64,000 nucleotides of DNA from Zygnema cylindricum (GCA_037447655.1 JBBHKE010002810.1:1-64000), one strand, 5' to 3'. Shown: positions 33,301-45,210, counted from the first letter of the stretch. The notes: a model not told the origin generated them from the sequence alone. Numbers and translations are program-made.

Positions 33301-33767
33301 GTTAATAGAATGTTGTTTACGGCGTTTTTGAACAGCCTTTGGTACATGATATGGTAACATTTTTCTACGACTTTGAGTCTACAAGTTTCTGTGTTTTGCT
33401 AGAAGTGTTGATTTAAAAGGTTTATCAAATGTAGAATGGATGCCATCAGGAGCTTTTAGATTCAAAGCTGTCAAAATGTATGTTCACAGATTGTCGATGT
33501 CATAGGCATTTTCATTGAACTTCGAGCTAGTTTTCTAACATTTGTTTCATTCCTTTTCCTTCTCCTTTCCCTTGTCCTTTTCCTTTTCCTTGTCCTTATG
33601 TTTATTTTACCCTTTTTTTGTAGGTTTTGGATGTGGCGGTTTCTTTGGCGAAAGTGGCAGATATTGAGCGCAGCTTAGGAAATGAAAAATTAGCGTTGGG
33701 TGGATTTAGTCTGGCAGCCGATGTCGCTGAATCCGCAGTTACCTCGGATGATATGCTGGAGAGGAGG
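27307..33767 (+). CDS. NCA1: NCA1-like catalase chaperone (RING and TPR), C-terminal exon not found
   Basis: Six in-frame exons: 27307-27779, 29290-29542, 30732-30880, 31229-31316, 32120-32272, 33624-33767 (420 residues). The N-terminus MTECPFARKAS is the conserved start and contains repeated CP motifs. KCPFGYDSPSFKLGPLSC leads into a C3HC4-type RING (CILCKALLF, CSPCRHIFCR, DCPLCGADIE). Then comes DVSLERGGFLLQQA, followed by helical repeats (AFQAGNVLSAKHRLSIC, HALSVSLNKQGDL, LDVAVSLAKVADIERSLGN), the TPR-like part. Known role: NCA1 binds catalase and keeps it folded and active, in cytosol and peroxisome, supporting hydrogen peroxide removal and stress tolerance. The last exon ends ERR before GTAAGC; reading on gives VSS and a stop. 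Arabidopsis NCA1 continues for a further ~20 residues, so one more exon is expected downstream. A splice acceptor-like TCTTGCAG at about 27217 suggests a leader intron. Confidence 0.9.
28376..28510. mobile_element. MITE family C, copy C4, in NCA1 intron 1
   Basis: Left end GTTCAAATTTGCGAAAACAA followed by TTGGAAAC; right end ATTTCCAACTATTTTCCTCTATGTAAATTAC, a diverged complement. No coding capacity. Confidence 0.6.
28915..29222. repeat. Pyrimidine-rich tract in NCA1 intron 1
   Basis: About 300 bases of CTCTCCCTCT-like sequence with GCTGCCGCTCC words, upstream of the exon 2 acceptor (29289). Open frames in both strands here are artefacts of composition. Confidence 0.85.
32595..32737. mobile_element. 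MITE family C, copy C5, in NCA1 intron 5
   Basis: 143-bp element with ends GGTTCAAAGTGCGAATACAA and TTATCTTTGCACTTTAAACC. Interior GTAACA...GGGGTAACA. Best-preserved ends of the family. Confidence 0.8.
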
Positions 33768-33780
33768 GTAAGCTCCTAAA

Positions 33781-36400
33781 GAATGCCTTAAAAAGACCCG
33801 ATAAAAACCTGGAAAAAGTTAAGTCGCTTTATTCATCGTATCGAATATCTGTTGCCCCAAACTTCTGGTTGTTTGTCCTTAATATAGCTTCAATCTCAAC
33901 CTAACATTCTTGTCCTAACTCTTGTATCCTTTGATATTGGACAGACCTTTTTTTGTTGTGAAGGCTCTTTTATGTTCTTACAGAGAGGAGTTGACTAACA
34001 ATATTACGCTTTGGTGGGTTGTACCGTACTTTTTTGTGCAGAAAAACAACACTATCAAGTTTATTCAAGACCAAATGTAAAATTTTCTTTTGTATTGTTT
34101 ACTGTGAAATTACTCTCGAGGAGTGGACTTGTCCTTTAAAATTACAATTACTGAACTACACACCACATGAATTCTACTTTTAAGTTCATATAAATACAAC
34201 GTACACCTTTTCGTGTTTCTTTTGTCCTATTCTAATGAGCCTCTGTTGTTTCAAACACAAGATTTGAATTGGATTGTCAATTTAAGTTATAAGGCAATGA
34301 TGCTATCACGGCACTGTAAAAGCCTCCTTGACGAATGTAAAAGAATTATCTTTGTTATAATTAGTTTGTTTGACGTGTTCAACAGTGTTTCAAGATGATA
34401 GTTCAATTCCGTGTAAATTGTACAAGAGAATTATCTTATGAAAAATATAATTCGAAAGGCCACATCTATGCTTCTTGAAGATGGCACTTAAAAAGTGTAA
34501 ATTTTGACTCTTTAATCAGTGGAGTGTGTTTCTACACCTTTATAACAATTGTTTTTCATAATGAAAATAACTTCACATTTTTTAAGAATATTTGGTTGAC
34601 ACTGATGCAAAAAAATTACTGACTAGTTCAATTTACAGTTTGATTAAGGTGGACTATTAAAACGAGGTGGTTTTTAAGGTATGTTAGGGAGAGAACATTA
34701 ATAGCAGCTCTCAATGTAAATATGTCTCTGTCATTTGCCCAAAATGGAAACTTGTGAGATCTGGTTTCAATGTGTGAATCCTAATGAATAGTTTACCATG
34801 CATCCATACATAAATTACTGTGGATTTTTGGTTTCAACTGCATTATTATTGGATAGATATACTCAAAAATACCAAATTTTGAGAGAAACAAAAGCCTACA
34901 GAAAAAGATTGTATAAAAGTATCAAAGAAGTTACAAAAATGTAAAAAAAAATAAAAAACATAAAATCTGTGCCTAGATGCTTCTTGTGAATTTTCAAATA
35001 ATATATATAAATATAAAAATACAAAAGAAACAATAATGAACAAAAAAATAGAGAAAAAACCTAATTTTTTATCAAAAACTGAAACGATTCTTTCAGGTGA
35101 CATATTGTTTAAAAATTAGGAAGAACTAGAAAAAAAAAATGAAAACCAAAAGATGAAATTACTACCTAGAATAAACCCTTTTCCTATAATTTTACCAATA
35201 AAATTCAATGCATTGCTGAAATGCATCAATTCCTAGGGAAGGGGGGAGGAAGAAAAAGAAAAGAAAAGAAAAAAAGAAAGAAGAAAAAAAAAAGGGGGGT
35301 AAAAAAAAAACAAGCATTGACATATTCTAGCTTACAAGTCAAATGCGTTTAGTTAAAAAAATAGAAGAAAAAAAAAATCTACTTTCCAAATCGGTGGCGC
35401 CAATTTAGGAAAAAAAAAGAGGGAAAGGAAATTATTTTTCAAATCGATGTCGACAATTTTTTACATAATTTTCCAAAAGAGACGAATCCCCGTTTCGAAC
35501 AATCATCTTTTTTACTCCCAAACCCAATAAAATCTAAAAACAAAAAAAAAACACGAAAAAAAAACAATTTTGTAATTATGAGTAAATTTGAATAGCTCAA
35601 TCAAAGACAGTCTACGGAGAATTCCATAATAATACAGTAAAATACAACAAGATACAATCAAAGACAACTAAAAACAATAAAAATGCAATAAATACAACAT
35701 AATACAATAAAGTACAATAAGAAAAAGTGGAAGCCTTTTTCGCTTCTTTTTCTTTGCTAATTTCGTCTTAATACATGCGTAACGTTTGAAAATGTACAAG
35801 AGGCATAAACTTCAAAACGGAAAAACAAACATTTTCAGTGTTCATACCGAGACTTAACGATATGGGGCACAAAAAGACGAAACTTCAAAATTCTAAGAGA
35901 TTTTTCGTTTAGCACAAAAAGACAAAACTTTGAGATTCTAAGGAATTTCTTGTTAACGTTCCGGATGAGAAAAAGACGAAACTTTGAGATTCTATAAACT
36001 TTTTTAAGTGTGGACAGAGGTCTGACTCACAAATCAAAATGGTAGAACTCAAAAATATCGTACGATCATACAGTTTTAGATTGAGATGAAATGTACAAAA
36101 GTTTGTGAGTTCAAAAATACAAAAGTCACGATGACATCATACGAGAACGAGGACTTCCAATAAGTGTGAAAACTGTCAGATATGTAAGAGAAACTAAAAA
36201 TAAAATAATAGTAAATACAAAATTTGATTGAATGTTATTTTTTAGAAACCAAACGACATTTTTTTATCATTAGTTGTGTGTGGACAAATGATAAATATGT
36301 TATCGCCTAGTTTGTAAGTGAAGATTAACATTTACAATATGCAACCAATTATAAAAAGGTAATCACTTTAATATATACTCTTTAAACCCCGTCCTAAAAT
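33781..36400. other. No gene recognised; A-rich, with short tandem repeats
   Basis: Should contain the missing 3' exon and 3' end of NCA1, which I could not find. From 34840 the sequence is A-rich. 35620-35725 is an AATACAA-type repeat. 35869-36000 holds about three units with AAAAAGACGAAACTT(TGAG)ATTCTA. Confidence 0.5.
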
Positions 36401-36408
36401 GCTATTAC

Positions 36409-36848
36409 TAGTGTTGTGTATCGGGTCAAAACTTATCGCGATAAAACCGATACCGATAGTTATCGGTTATCGAACAGTGAGGGGTCCCGGTATATCGCTC
36501 CGGAACCAACAGTTTTTTTAACGCCGATAAGTGTAAAAAATATAGTATAATATATCATAGTACTTTACACTATATTGTATTATATTTTATACATTATATA
36601 GTGTGACATGCCACGTATGGAAATCCGTTCCATACTTCCGTACAAAACAGTACAAACGTACGGTCTGAACCGTACAGTTATCGCCGATAATTATCAGGCC
36701 CGATATCTATCGGTAATTCATCGCAATGCATCGGTTTTTTATCGCGATAATTTTGTTACCGATATACCGGACCAATATATCGGTTATCGGTAGGTCAGAA
36801 AAAGGTACATATCAGTTATCAGCAAATGCCTACCAATACACAACATTA
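36409..36848. mobile_element. hAT-like non-autonomous element
   Basis: Terminal inverted repeats TAGTGTTGTGTATCGG and TAATGTTGTGTATTGG (read inward), flanked by a perfect 8-bp duplication GCTATTAC at 36401-36408 and 36849-36856. The 8-bp duplication and the TAGNGTTG end are hAT features. The interior is filled with ATCGGT/ACCGAT words, giving many self-complementary segments (for example ACCGATATACCGG and CCAATATATCGG). No transposase. Confidence 0.88.
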
Positions 36849-36856
36849 GCTATTAC

Positions 36857-39019
36857 AATCTATAGAGTTAATGTTTTTTTTAAAGCATTTCTATGCCCCA
36901 AAACGTTTTTGAATGCCAATCACGTGTTTGTATCAACCATTTTCCCAGGTTCCCCCACCTGTCCACTGATGGCCACGGCCCTCATCCTCAGCGACTGCTC
37001 TCCCGCCTCCAACGCCGCCTCCTCGTCCTCCTGCGCACACCACAACTAATGTGGATGATGTCAGGAAAGTCCTCTGATGGCGTTAGCCAAGTTGCACTAC
37101 CATTAGTGTGGGTGACATCAGCAAACTTATCAGCAATGTTAGACGTGCAGAGGATGATGCAAGCAGCATTCGTGTGGATGACATCAGCACGGTCCCTTGT
37201 GACGTCAGCAAAATTATCAGCAGTACGCACCACAAATTAGTGTGCTTGACGTCAGCAAAATTTAGGGTAAAAAGTCCATTGGCTCAGTTTTGAGCGATTT
37301 TTAGAGTCCATGGGTCAGTTTTTAGAAAACCTCGTACTGAGGTCCATTCAGTTCATCGAACATTGAATGCAAAAGTAGGCAGCCAATGCCATCAGTACAA
37401 CTTTATAAAACTCTCCGGGCCAATCAAAAGTAGAGACGGTTACAATCTGTCAACAATTTCTCCCCTCAAAATACAAACCCATGGACAATCAATTTCAGTT
37501 ACGAAACTAAAAAGGAGATATCAACTCAACAGAGCCTCTCTTAGACTTTTTTTACCCTTACCCTTATAGCAGTCCACACCAACAATTAGCGTCAACGACG
37601 TCAGCACGATTATCAGCAGTGTGCACAAAAATTAGTGTGGATGGTGTCAGCAAAATTACCAGAACTGTTAGAAGGTGTCAGCAATTAGATGCAGTTGACA
37701 CACCCATCCCTCTCCTCCCCTTGTTTTCCACCCTTTTTATCGACTCACCTCTCCTTCCGCCCCCTCTCTCCCCTGTAAACACACTATCACTCCTCTCCCG
37801 GTCGCCCGAATTTCCTCCATGGCTTCTCTCAACCCTTCCTTTGAACAATTATTTGAATCATTATTCAAACTATTTGTCGAACTATTTGTCGAAGTTTTTG
37901 AAAAGTTATCCAAACCATTCGATAAAAATTGTTCTGAAATTTGTTCTCGGTTGACATATACGCTGACATCAGTGTCACTGTCGCTGACATCACCCTGCTC
38001 CCACACCGAGACAAAAACCAATTAAGCGAGTTTTCCCCCCCTTGTTTTATTTACTTTTGGTTTCCTTTGATTGGTTTCCTTCGACAAAATACATCATAAT
38101 GTGTTCCAGTATTAGGCTTCGATTATAGGAGTTCCTTGTTTTTTTTTTTTTTTTCCAGTATACAATTTTCATTTACTATTTTAGTGTCCCAATGTGAGGC
38201 GTCAATTGTAAGGGTTTTGTATTCTTCTTTTTTCTTCTTTTTTTCCTTTTTTTTTTTCTTGCCAAATTGAATTATTTTAATAAAGTTGGTGGATAATAGT
38301 TCAAATGTACAAAACGGCGCTAAATTAATCAAAATGACAAAAATGTTTGAAACAAATTGGGAATAAAGCAAATTCATCGATCGATCTTGAAAATAATTAT
38401 TAGCTGAAATTGACGATTTGTGTTGAAAAGTACACTATGCAACATTAAGCACTGAATTTGGGAAAGTTGAATTTTTAGAATACAAAAATATAAGATATCG
38501 ATCCGTTTCGAATTCAAAAAATGAATGTTACGGGAAGGTTGATGTACATTCAACGAACTCGTATCGAATTTCGTCAGGTCTTAGCTGCGGCTCGAATTTG
38601 TGGGTTTTTACAAAAATTTCAGGAATGAGAAAGAAAGAGAGTTCTCTCACCAAAGTCAGCGCTAAATGTTGTGTGCCGTCCAACAGAGAGTCGAATCTGT
38701 GAACTCGAAATCGATCCAATGTTGCCACGTCAGCATGTGCCACCTCAGCAGGTACCAAAACAGATTCGCGCTCCAACCGATATCTGCCACATGTCAGAAA
38801 AAAGAAAGTAGAAAAAACAGAACTTGAAAAATAGTATGACGCGGAGTGCATACGTTGTAATCGTCCACATTTTCATAACAAAATATCTCCCAACCTCCCG
38901 CTCTCCTTTTACATCTCCCTGTCCATTTCCCTCTCCCTGTCCCTTTCCCTCTCCCTGTCCCTTTCCCTCTCCCTCTCTCCTCTCCCTCTCCCTCTCCTTC
39001 CCTTGTCAAAAGTTTCCAG
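36857..39019. other. Degenerate GACGTCAGCA repeats (37030-37690); otherwise nothing firm
   Basis: 37030-37260 and 37570-37690 contain about ten copies of a degenerate unit, (T)GACGTCAGCAAAATTATCAGCA, alternating with ATTAGTGTGGATGA. Upstream exons of the phosphoglycerate-mutase-like gene (39020 on) should lie in or before this region, but I could not identify them. 38905-39000 is a CCCTCTCCCTGTCC-type tract ending near an acceptor. Confidence 0.5.
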
Positions 39020-40334
39020 GTTTACCAAACTGACGGAGAATCGACCAATCTCCGGCCTCCGAAGTACACCGATGGTACGCCCAATGAGAGTGTGGCAGAT
39101 GTCCTTGTGAGAGTGACTCAACTAATGTCCATTTTAGAAACCCAATATTTGGGAGATACCATAATTATCGTTTCCCCCGATTCGGATAATCTTTCGGTTT
39201 TGCAAGCGGCTCTTTCGGGACTCGACCTTCAATTGTGAGTTTCCTTCAAGAAAAGGTCGTGTTCTTTTTTAGGATAAAGTTGTGGATTGGAGGTGGAAGA
39301 GTGAGGTTTTTCGTTTTTTAGTGAGGAAGATTGAAGTGTTTAGGTGGGAGAGTGAGAGGAGAGAGGTCGAGTGGGAGCGAGCGAGAGACAGAGGGAAAGA
39401 GGGATCGAGGGAGAGAGGGAGAGTAAGAGAGTAAAATCTACATTTACACACTTTTTGTACAAAATAATATAATTAACAAAATGAATGACAACAAAAAATC
39501 AAACGTACAAAGTCAAAGTAATCAAGCCAAACCAACACAACTATCCAAATAATAATAAAAACAAAAAGACAGAAAAACACACAAAAAAGAAAACAAAACC
39601 AAAATCAAATCAAAACAAATGAAAATGTAAACAAATTCTTTAAAAACCTAACCATTCAGAGAATGAAACCGACAAATGAATCTTTCATGAATTCATATTA
39701 AAAGAAATAAAACAATGACGAAGTTCAAATTTCTGGAACGTAAAAATAATAATCATTGAACTGACTTTGGGTTCTTCAGGGTGGTTTTTAGAATTTCTGG
39801 TAAAAACCGTTTTAACTTTTAGATTTCAACTTTAACTTTTGTCATTTAACATGACTGAGAACTGATTGAATCTCTGTATCAAAATTCTTTGTAACTCTAG
39901 ACTATCGATTTTTTTTTCTTGTACATGAATTAGTGTTGCCCAAAACAATTTGGAGACCAAACCTTTTTATGGACTATCAACTTCCAGGAACCTGTCTCTC
40001 TCCTCGTCTCCCTTTTTTTCCCCCTTATCCACATAATGGTTGTGATTGCCATCAACTCATCATCTATACTCAAATTATTTCATCCCTAATTCTGGTAGTG
40101 TCCCTTGCCTCACCTGTCTCCCTCTCCCTCTCTCCTTCTCCTTCTCCTTCTCTCCCTCTCCCTCTCCCTCTCCCTCTTCCTCTCCCTCTCCCTCTCCCTC
40201 TTTATCCCTCCTTTTCCTTCAGACATAGTACTTTAGCTTTTGCTCCGGGAGAGGTTCGGGCTGTCGAGTTAAGTTCTGAAGCTCCTCCTCCTCGAGTTTC
40301 CGGTTATGTTTCATTTAAAGATTTTGAAAGATAA
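39020..40334 (+). CDS. Histidine-phosphatase-fold (phosphoglycerate-mutase-like) protein, last two exons
   Basis: Two exons are clear: 39020-39234 (acceptor TTTCCAG, donor GTGAGT) and 40223-40334 (acceptor CCTTCAG, stop TAA). Spliced they give about 108 residues: VYQTDGESTNLRPPKYTDGT, NESVADVLVRVTQLMSILE, GDTIIIVSPDSDNLSVLQAA, then LAFAPGEVRAVEL and a short tail. The layout (E-S-x-A-D-V-x-x-R helix, then a strand, then a loop before a helix) is the C-terminal half of the histidine phosphatase superfamily. Here the loop reads SPDSD where active mutases and phosphatases have S/T-H-G, so the second catalytic His is missing; I recall plant relatives with this same loop. The reaction, if any, is unknown. 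Upstream exons, with the RHG motif, were not found. Confidence 0.55.
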
Positions 40335-41663
40335 GGTTTTGAATTTGTCGAAGTAATAAGTAATTACAAAAAGGAAAAAGGTTTTGTGTCGACTGTTTAA
40401 AGTTTGTTTATTGTTTGAAGTTTTTTTAATTTTTTTGGTTAAAGTGGTTTTTTATTTATAGAAAACGAAAGGCTTGAAGGAATCGACTTGTTTTTTTATT
40501 TTGTAATTAGGGAAAATGAATAGGGGGGGTGGGGGGTTGTCTTTAATGAAAAGACATAAGATGATGTCTCTCCGTTATCCTAAAAAAAAACCCTAGAAAA
40601 CCCTAAAAACCCTAACAAACCCTAAAAAACTCTAAAACCCTAAATTGTTTGTTGTTTTTCTTTAGAAGTCGTTTTTAGTTTTGTTGTCTAGTGATCTTAT
40701 TCTTTTTCTTTTTTTTAGTCTTTTTTGGAACGGGCTGGTGGGTATAGTTAGTTTCGGTTGATAAATCAAATTACGCTAAAAGGTTTTTTTCACTATTTAA
40801 GTTCTATTTGGGTGGGTGTATGAAGAATTTAGTAGTGTTTAGTATTACTAATGTAGTATATATAGTAGGAAAATAGAGATTTATGAGATATAGTAGAAAG
40901 GTATAAAAGTAGTTTTGATAGTTATGCGTATTTTTTTCAAAGTTGTTTGTAGATGTTTATTTGTGTGTAAGAAACTCGTAATTTTTATTAAAAGGTTTTT
41001 CTTGTTTTATCTCGATCTCTTTCGGTGTCATTCAAAAAGTTTTCCTTTCTTTGTGTCTTTTAAAGTACTTTGTGACATTATCATTGGTCCTTGAAATTTG
41101 TCTACTTTGTAGTTTTTTGTCTTATATGGATTTTAAAGGTGTTTTTTACTTTTTGACATTATGCCATTTGTTGTTTCCACTCACAACCTTTGGTCTCAGT
41201 GTTATTTATTTTTCATTTGTTATTATTATTTTTTTTTTTTTGTCTTCCAATGTCAAATCGAGGAAAAGTTTTACTTTTCCATCAAATCAGGTAAAAATCG
41301 GCACCAAATCATGGTTTGAAATAAACTTGAAGGGATAATAGCTTAAAAACCATCGAAAATCATTAACCATAAATAGTGTGGACTTAATTCTAGATCTAAA
41401 TGGGTTAAAGTAATTTGAAGATACCGATTTTTCTTGCGCACTTTGAGTTTGTCCATACTGAGGACTTGTGGGATTTGTAAAAACTTTCATAACTTTATTT
41501 TGTAAACATCCACACCTCTTGTTACTATATTATTTGTTTGATTTCTTTGGGACGAAATAAAGTAGATTTTGTCAAATGTGACAAAATTTAAGCAAGATGA
41601 GTTGTTAAATTCTTTCATGTTGTTAGACCAAAACGCATAATAAGTGAGAGAGACTCGACGTTC
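40335..41663. other. No gene recognised; short interstitial telomere-like tract
   Basis: Includes the 3' flank of the preceding gene. 40589-40647 has imperfect CCCTAAA units (AAACCCTAGAAAACCCTAAA and variants), about seven repeats, resembling the plant telomere unit. The rest is T-rich without coding signal. Confidence 0.5.
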
Positions 41664-41869
41664 TACTAGTGTTAATGTTTTTTTTGCCACTTAAAACATC
41701 TTTTCTCCGTATGCACTTGTCAAATTGTGGATCTGATGGCTTTAATTGTAAGGTAAAATCCCCAGCTTTCGATTGGCGGTCTCAAATAGAAAATTGGACA
41801 AATGTGCACAGAGAAAAGATGTTTTAAGTGAAGAAAAAATTATTAACACTCATAGCGATACACGGTGTG
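41664..41869. mobile_element. MITE family B, copy B2
   Basis: Shares with B1: TTTTTGCCACTTAAAACATC near the left, GGACAAATGTGCACAGAGAAA near the right, and the terminal CATAGCGATACACGGTGT. The internal CACTTAAAACATCTTTT and AAAAGATGTTTTAAGTG form a 17-bp inverted repeat. About 206 bp. Confidence 0.75.
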
Positions 41870-43130
41870 GTTTTGAAGTAGTTAGCGCACCTACAAATCT
41901 ATTCAAACATACCAACTTGCAATCCTATCAAGCGATGCTTCTTTTTTCTCTGGTAGGATCAATACAGCACTACCAAGACACGATATGTGCTCAAGCATGT
42001 GGAAGCATGCATAAAACACAACCATAGCAAGCAAGAGTTAAATTAAGACAGAAAATTCAAAAGATGTTTTTCCCCACAAGAAAATAATAGTTCTCACTTT
42101 CGGGCTCTCTCATTGAAACGCATACGAATGATACAAAAACCACAACTACACAACAGAAGCAAGGGGAACAAACATGTGGCAACGTGAGCTAGCCAACAGT
42201 TCTATACGCCAAGCTACCTGTCACCAAACCAAAACATTACGTCTAAAACATTACAAAAGATTGTTCGTCCGAATCAATCTAAAGTCTGGACACGAGAACA
42301 AAACAAAGTTGCCAAACTCCATGCGAACCAAAACATAAACGTTGGGCCGATAAAGCGCAAAGTCGAAGGAGGCTCACGTCCACAATGTACTCAGCAATCA
42401 CCCTCTCATTAATAGAATTGTTTCCAATTTATAGCAATTGTAATTTAGGCAACAAAGAGATAAAAGAGAGAGACAGACAGACAGAGAGATGTTTTAAGTT
42501 ACATTGATATGTGTGTCGTTTTGCTTTAATCAAGATCTAACTTCAATTAGGCGTGTTGAAAATGATAATTTATACTTTTCCTCTCTCCTAGTTTTCAATT
42601 AGCCGCACACTCTAGGAGTATAGGGGATAGCGAGTGGGAGAGAGGGAGCCATGGCTGGCCCTCATAAATAACCAAAGAGAGAGGAAGACAATCTCTACCA
42701 AAAAAGAGTGGACCGGTCAAGATTTGATCCTTGACCCTATTGGTCCAAAGTAGTCTTCGACCCTACCCGTTAAATATTCAAGATGCTGATACACACATGG
42801 AGTATCGTTAAAAAATAAAAAATAACATGCTTACAATTGCCATTGAATGGAATCAGTCACACAAGAGCACAAGGAGACGGTGAGACATTTCAGGCGCACC
42901 GAACATTCGGCGCGCCGTGTGATCGAACGGACATCAAAATGTAGGAATCACAATCAGAAGATCCGCGTGGACGCTGACTGGCCGCAGTGGTTCTTTTGAC
43001 AGATTACGCGAAAGGAGCACTGGATTGCCACGTGACAGGTCTTCAACAAATATCGGGGAGGAAGGAGATAAATCTAGGGTACCGAATATAGTAGGTACTA
43101 CAATTTCACTAGCCTTGTACATAAATCGTA
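41870..43130. other. No gene recognised
   Basis: AT-rich sequence with a short GACA/GAGA microsatellite at 42463-42490. No coding signal or element ends found. Confidence 0.5.
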
Positions 43131-43690
43131 CACATCGTATGGCGGCATATGTATGTTTGAGTTTGTACTAAATGTAATATACAATTCTCTCATTGGTAGT
43201 TAACTCAGTAGATAGGGGTTATGAGTAGGGCTTTGAAACTTAGGAAGTTTTAGATCCCTCTCTCATAGAGAGAGTCTATATATAAAGGCTCACTTTGAGG
43301 GGCGATAACAAATCGCTCAGTTATGCAAATTAAGTGTCGTCTTTTGCATTTGGCTTAGGGGAGCTCCCCAGAGGGATGAGGTTGGGTGAATGTATTATCT
43401 GCCTAGGTGACGGTTGTCATCTAGCAAATTCAAGGAGGTAAACATCATCTAGGAGGGTTTTTTAAGTTGTGCAATCTGTGGACTCGCAAATTCAAGGAGG
43501 TAAACATTATCTAGGAGGGTTTTTTAAGTTGTGCAATCTGTGGACTGATGGAGTCCGCTAATTTCAAGTTATAGGCCCACCCCAAAGGGTGCCCATCTTT
43601 GATGGATCAGAGTTCTTATGGTGGGAAATGATGAAAGGAGCTCTTTTTGAGAAACACCTTTGGAGCATAGTGTTGGGACACATTTGATGC
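43131..43690 (+). mobile_element. Plus-strand LTR-like promoter region and gag remnant
   Basis: A TATA box (TCTATATATAAAGGCTC, near 43270) lies in a region like an LTR. About 330 bases on, 43592-43690 translates to VPIFDGSEFLWWEMMKGALF and HLWSIVLG, matching the start of a copia Gag core (FDG...W...M...L...LW.IV). No LTR pair or primer-binding site was identified. This fragment faces the opposite way to copia-3 next to it. A remnant of a separate insertion is the simplest reading. Confidence 0.45.
43424..43547. repeat. 62-bp tandem duplication
   Basis: GCAAATTCAAGGAGGTAAAC ... GCAATCTGTGGACT occurs twice in tandem (43424-43485 and 43486-43547) with one or two differences, between the TATA box and the gag-like remnant. 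Confidence 0.9.
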
Positions 43691-43979
43691 CCACCACAGC
43701 CGGGCTTTGGAGGAGCTCGGTTTCTCCAAATCCTCAACAACCAAGCTTTTGAAGAGCTCGGTTCTCCAGATCCTCAACAACTGGAAAGTTTGTTTGCAAT
43801 AAAAATGCAATATAGATAACGGAAGAGGAGGAGATAGGTGGAAAAACGATTATCATGGATGGGGGAAAGAGAGAGAAGGGAGGCGAATCACCTCAAGTCA
43901 CTCCTATGACAACGACCACATCGGGTTTTGAATTTCTCACCTTCATAAACCCAAGTTCTTTTAAAAGAGATTTCACGCA

Positions 43980-45210
43980 TATTAGTTATTTGACAACTGA
44001 ACAAGAGGCCATGTACTTAGCCTCCATAGTGGACTGAGCAACCACCTTTTGTTGCTTACTGCTCCAACAACAAGCTCTATTTCTAACATACAAAGCATAT
44101 CCAAACGTACACCTTCTCATAGCGCCATCGCCATAGGTAGCATCACACCAAGTGATGTAAGTATTTTCCCCTCCCAGATGTGACCAAAGATCTCAGGTTC
44201 CTATCACAAATCTCATAACCCTCTTAGCTGCTTCCCTGTCTTTCTTTTTAGGATCATTAAGACTCCTACTGAGGACTCCAGTTGCTGCAGCTATATCTCG
44301 TCTACTATAATTCAAGTATAATTTATGAAATATATCAGACTTGTTGCGACCTATCGTTATTGGACTGGCGTCATAAACTGTCTCTCTTATGGGCTCATTT
44401 CTTCATCAAAAATGATTACACCTCCTTCTACACTCCCATCACTTACTTTCTTCAAGTCCGTGGGAGTGGTGCTGCTATTTGCTTTATCAATCTAGAACTT
44501 TTCTAACATGTTTCTAATTTCCTATTTCTCAGTTAATTTGATTACTCTTTCTCTCTATCTCTTTCCATCTTGATTCCGAAAATATATCTTGCCTCCCCTA
44601 AATCATTCATGTCAAATCTTCTTCTCAAATCTTTCTTTAACTTATTAGTCTTTTTCGTAGGCTTACTCAAATTCGACCGATCATTTACATAGATGACAAT
44701 AAAAGTAACCCCATCCTTATCCTCAAACATGTAAATAGAGTGATCATAACTGATTCTAACATATCCTAGATTAGTTAAAAATTCATCCAATTTTTTGTTC
44801 CCTTATCTGGTGGCCTGCTTTAGTCCATACATGGACTTAATAAGTCTACAAACGTTACTCTCCTCTCTTTTCACCTCAAAGCCTTTGGGCTACCTCATAA
44901 AAATCTCTTCCCCTAACTCACCATTGAGGAAGGCCGTTCTAATGTCCATTTGATGGACCTGTATGTCTGCAGCTCCCGCCATTCTGAGGAGAATCCTTAC
45001 GGAGGGAAAACATACAACCGGCGCAAAGGTCTCTTCATAATCAATCCCCTCTTTTTTGGTGAAACCCTTTGCTATCAATTTGACTTTGTACCTCTCAATG
45101 GTGTTATCTGAGTTTAATTTGAGCTTAAACACCCATTTACACCCAATCGACTTTCTGTCTAGAGAAGAGTCCACTAACTCCCATGTATAGGCTTTCATAA
45201 TGGAAGCCAT
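43980..45210 (-). pseudogene. copia-3 reverse transcriptase and RNase H, decayed
   Basis: RT begins KAYTWELVDSSLDRKSIGCK and continues KWVFKLKLNSD, EGIDYEETFAPVV and VHQMDIRTAFLNGEL (first catalytic Asp; lower end about 44890). After a break, 44790-44542 has FIVIYVNDRSNL, where the YVDD box reads YVND. RNase H remains at about 44150-43985: CDATYGDG...TFGYALYV...CCWSSKQQKVVAQSTMEAKY. Frame breaks between segments. The changed YVDD makes polymerase activity unlikely. Confidence 0.82.

Noticed and set aside
37819-38025. 68-codon plus frame starting MASLNPSFEQLF as a first exon of the phosphatase-like gene
   Set aside because: Contains a short internal repeat (CTATTTGTCGAA) and no match to the expected N-terminus with RHG; could not be linked in frame.
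38528-38851. 107-codon minus-strand open frame (RLERESVLVPAEVAHADVAT...)
   Set aside because: Looks less repetitive than most, but has no recognisable family, no splice support, and lies upstream of plus-strand exons; left unannotated.
40589-40647. True telomere
   Set aside because: Only about seven imperfect CCCTAAA units flanked by ordinary sequence; at most an interstitial remnant.
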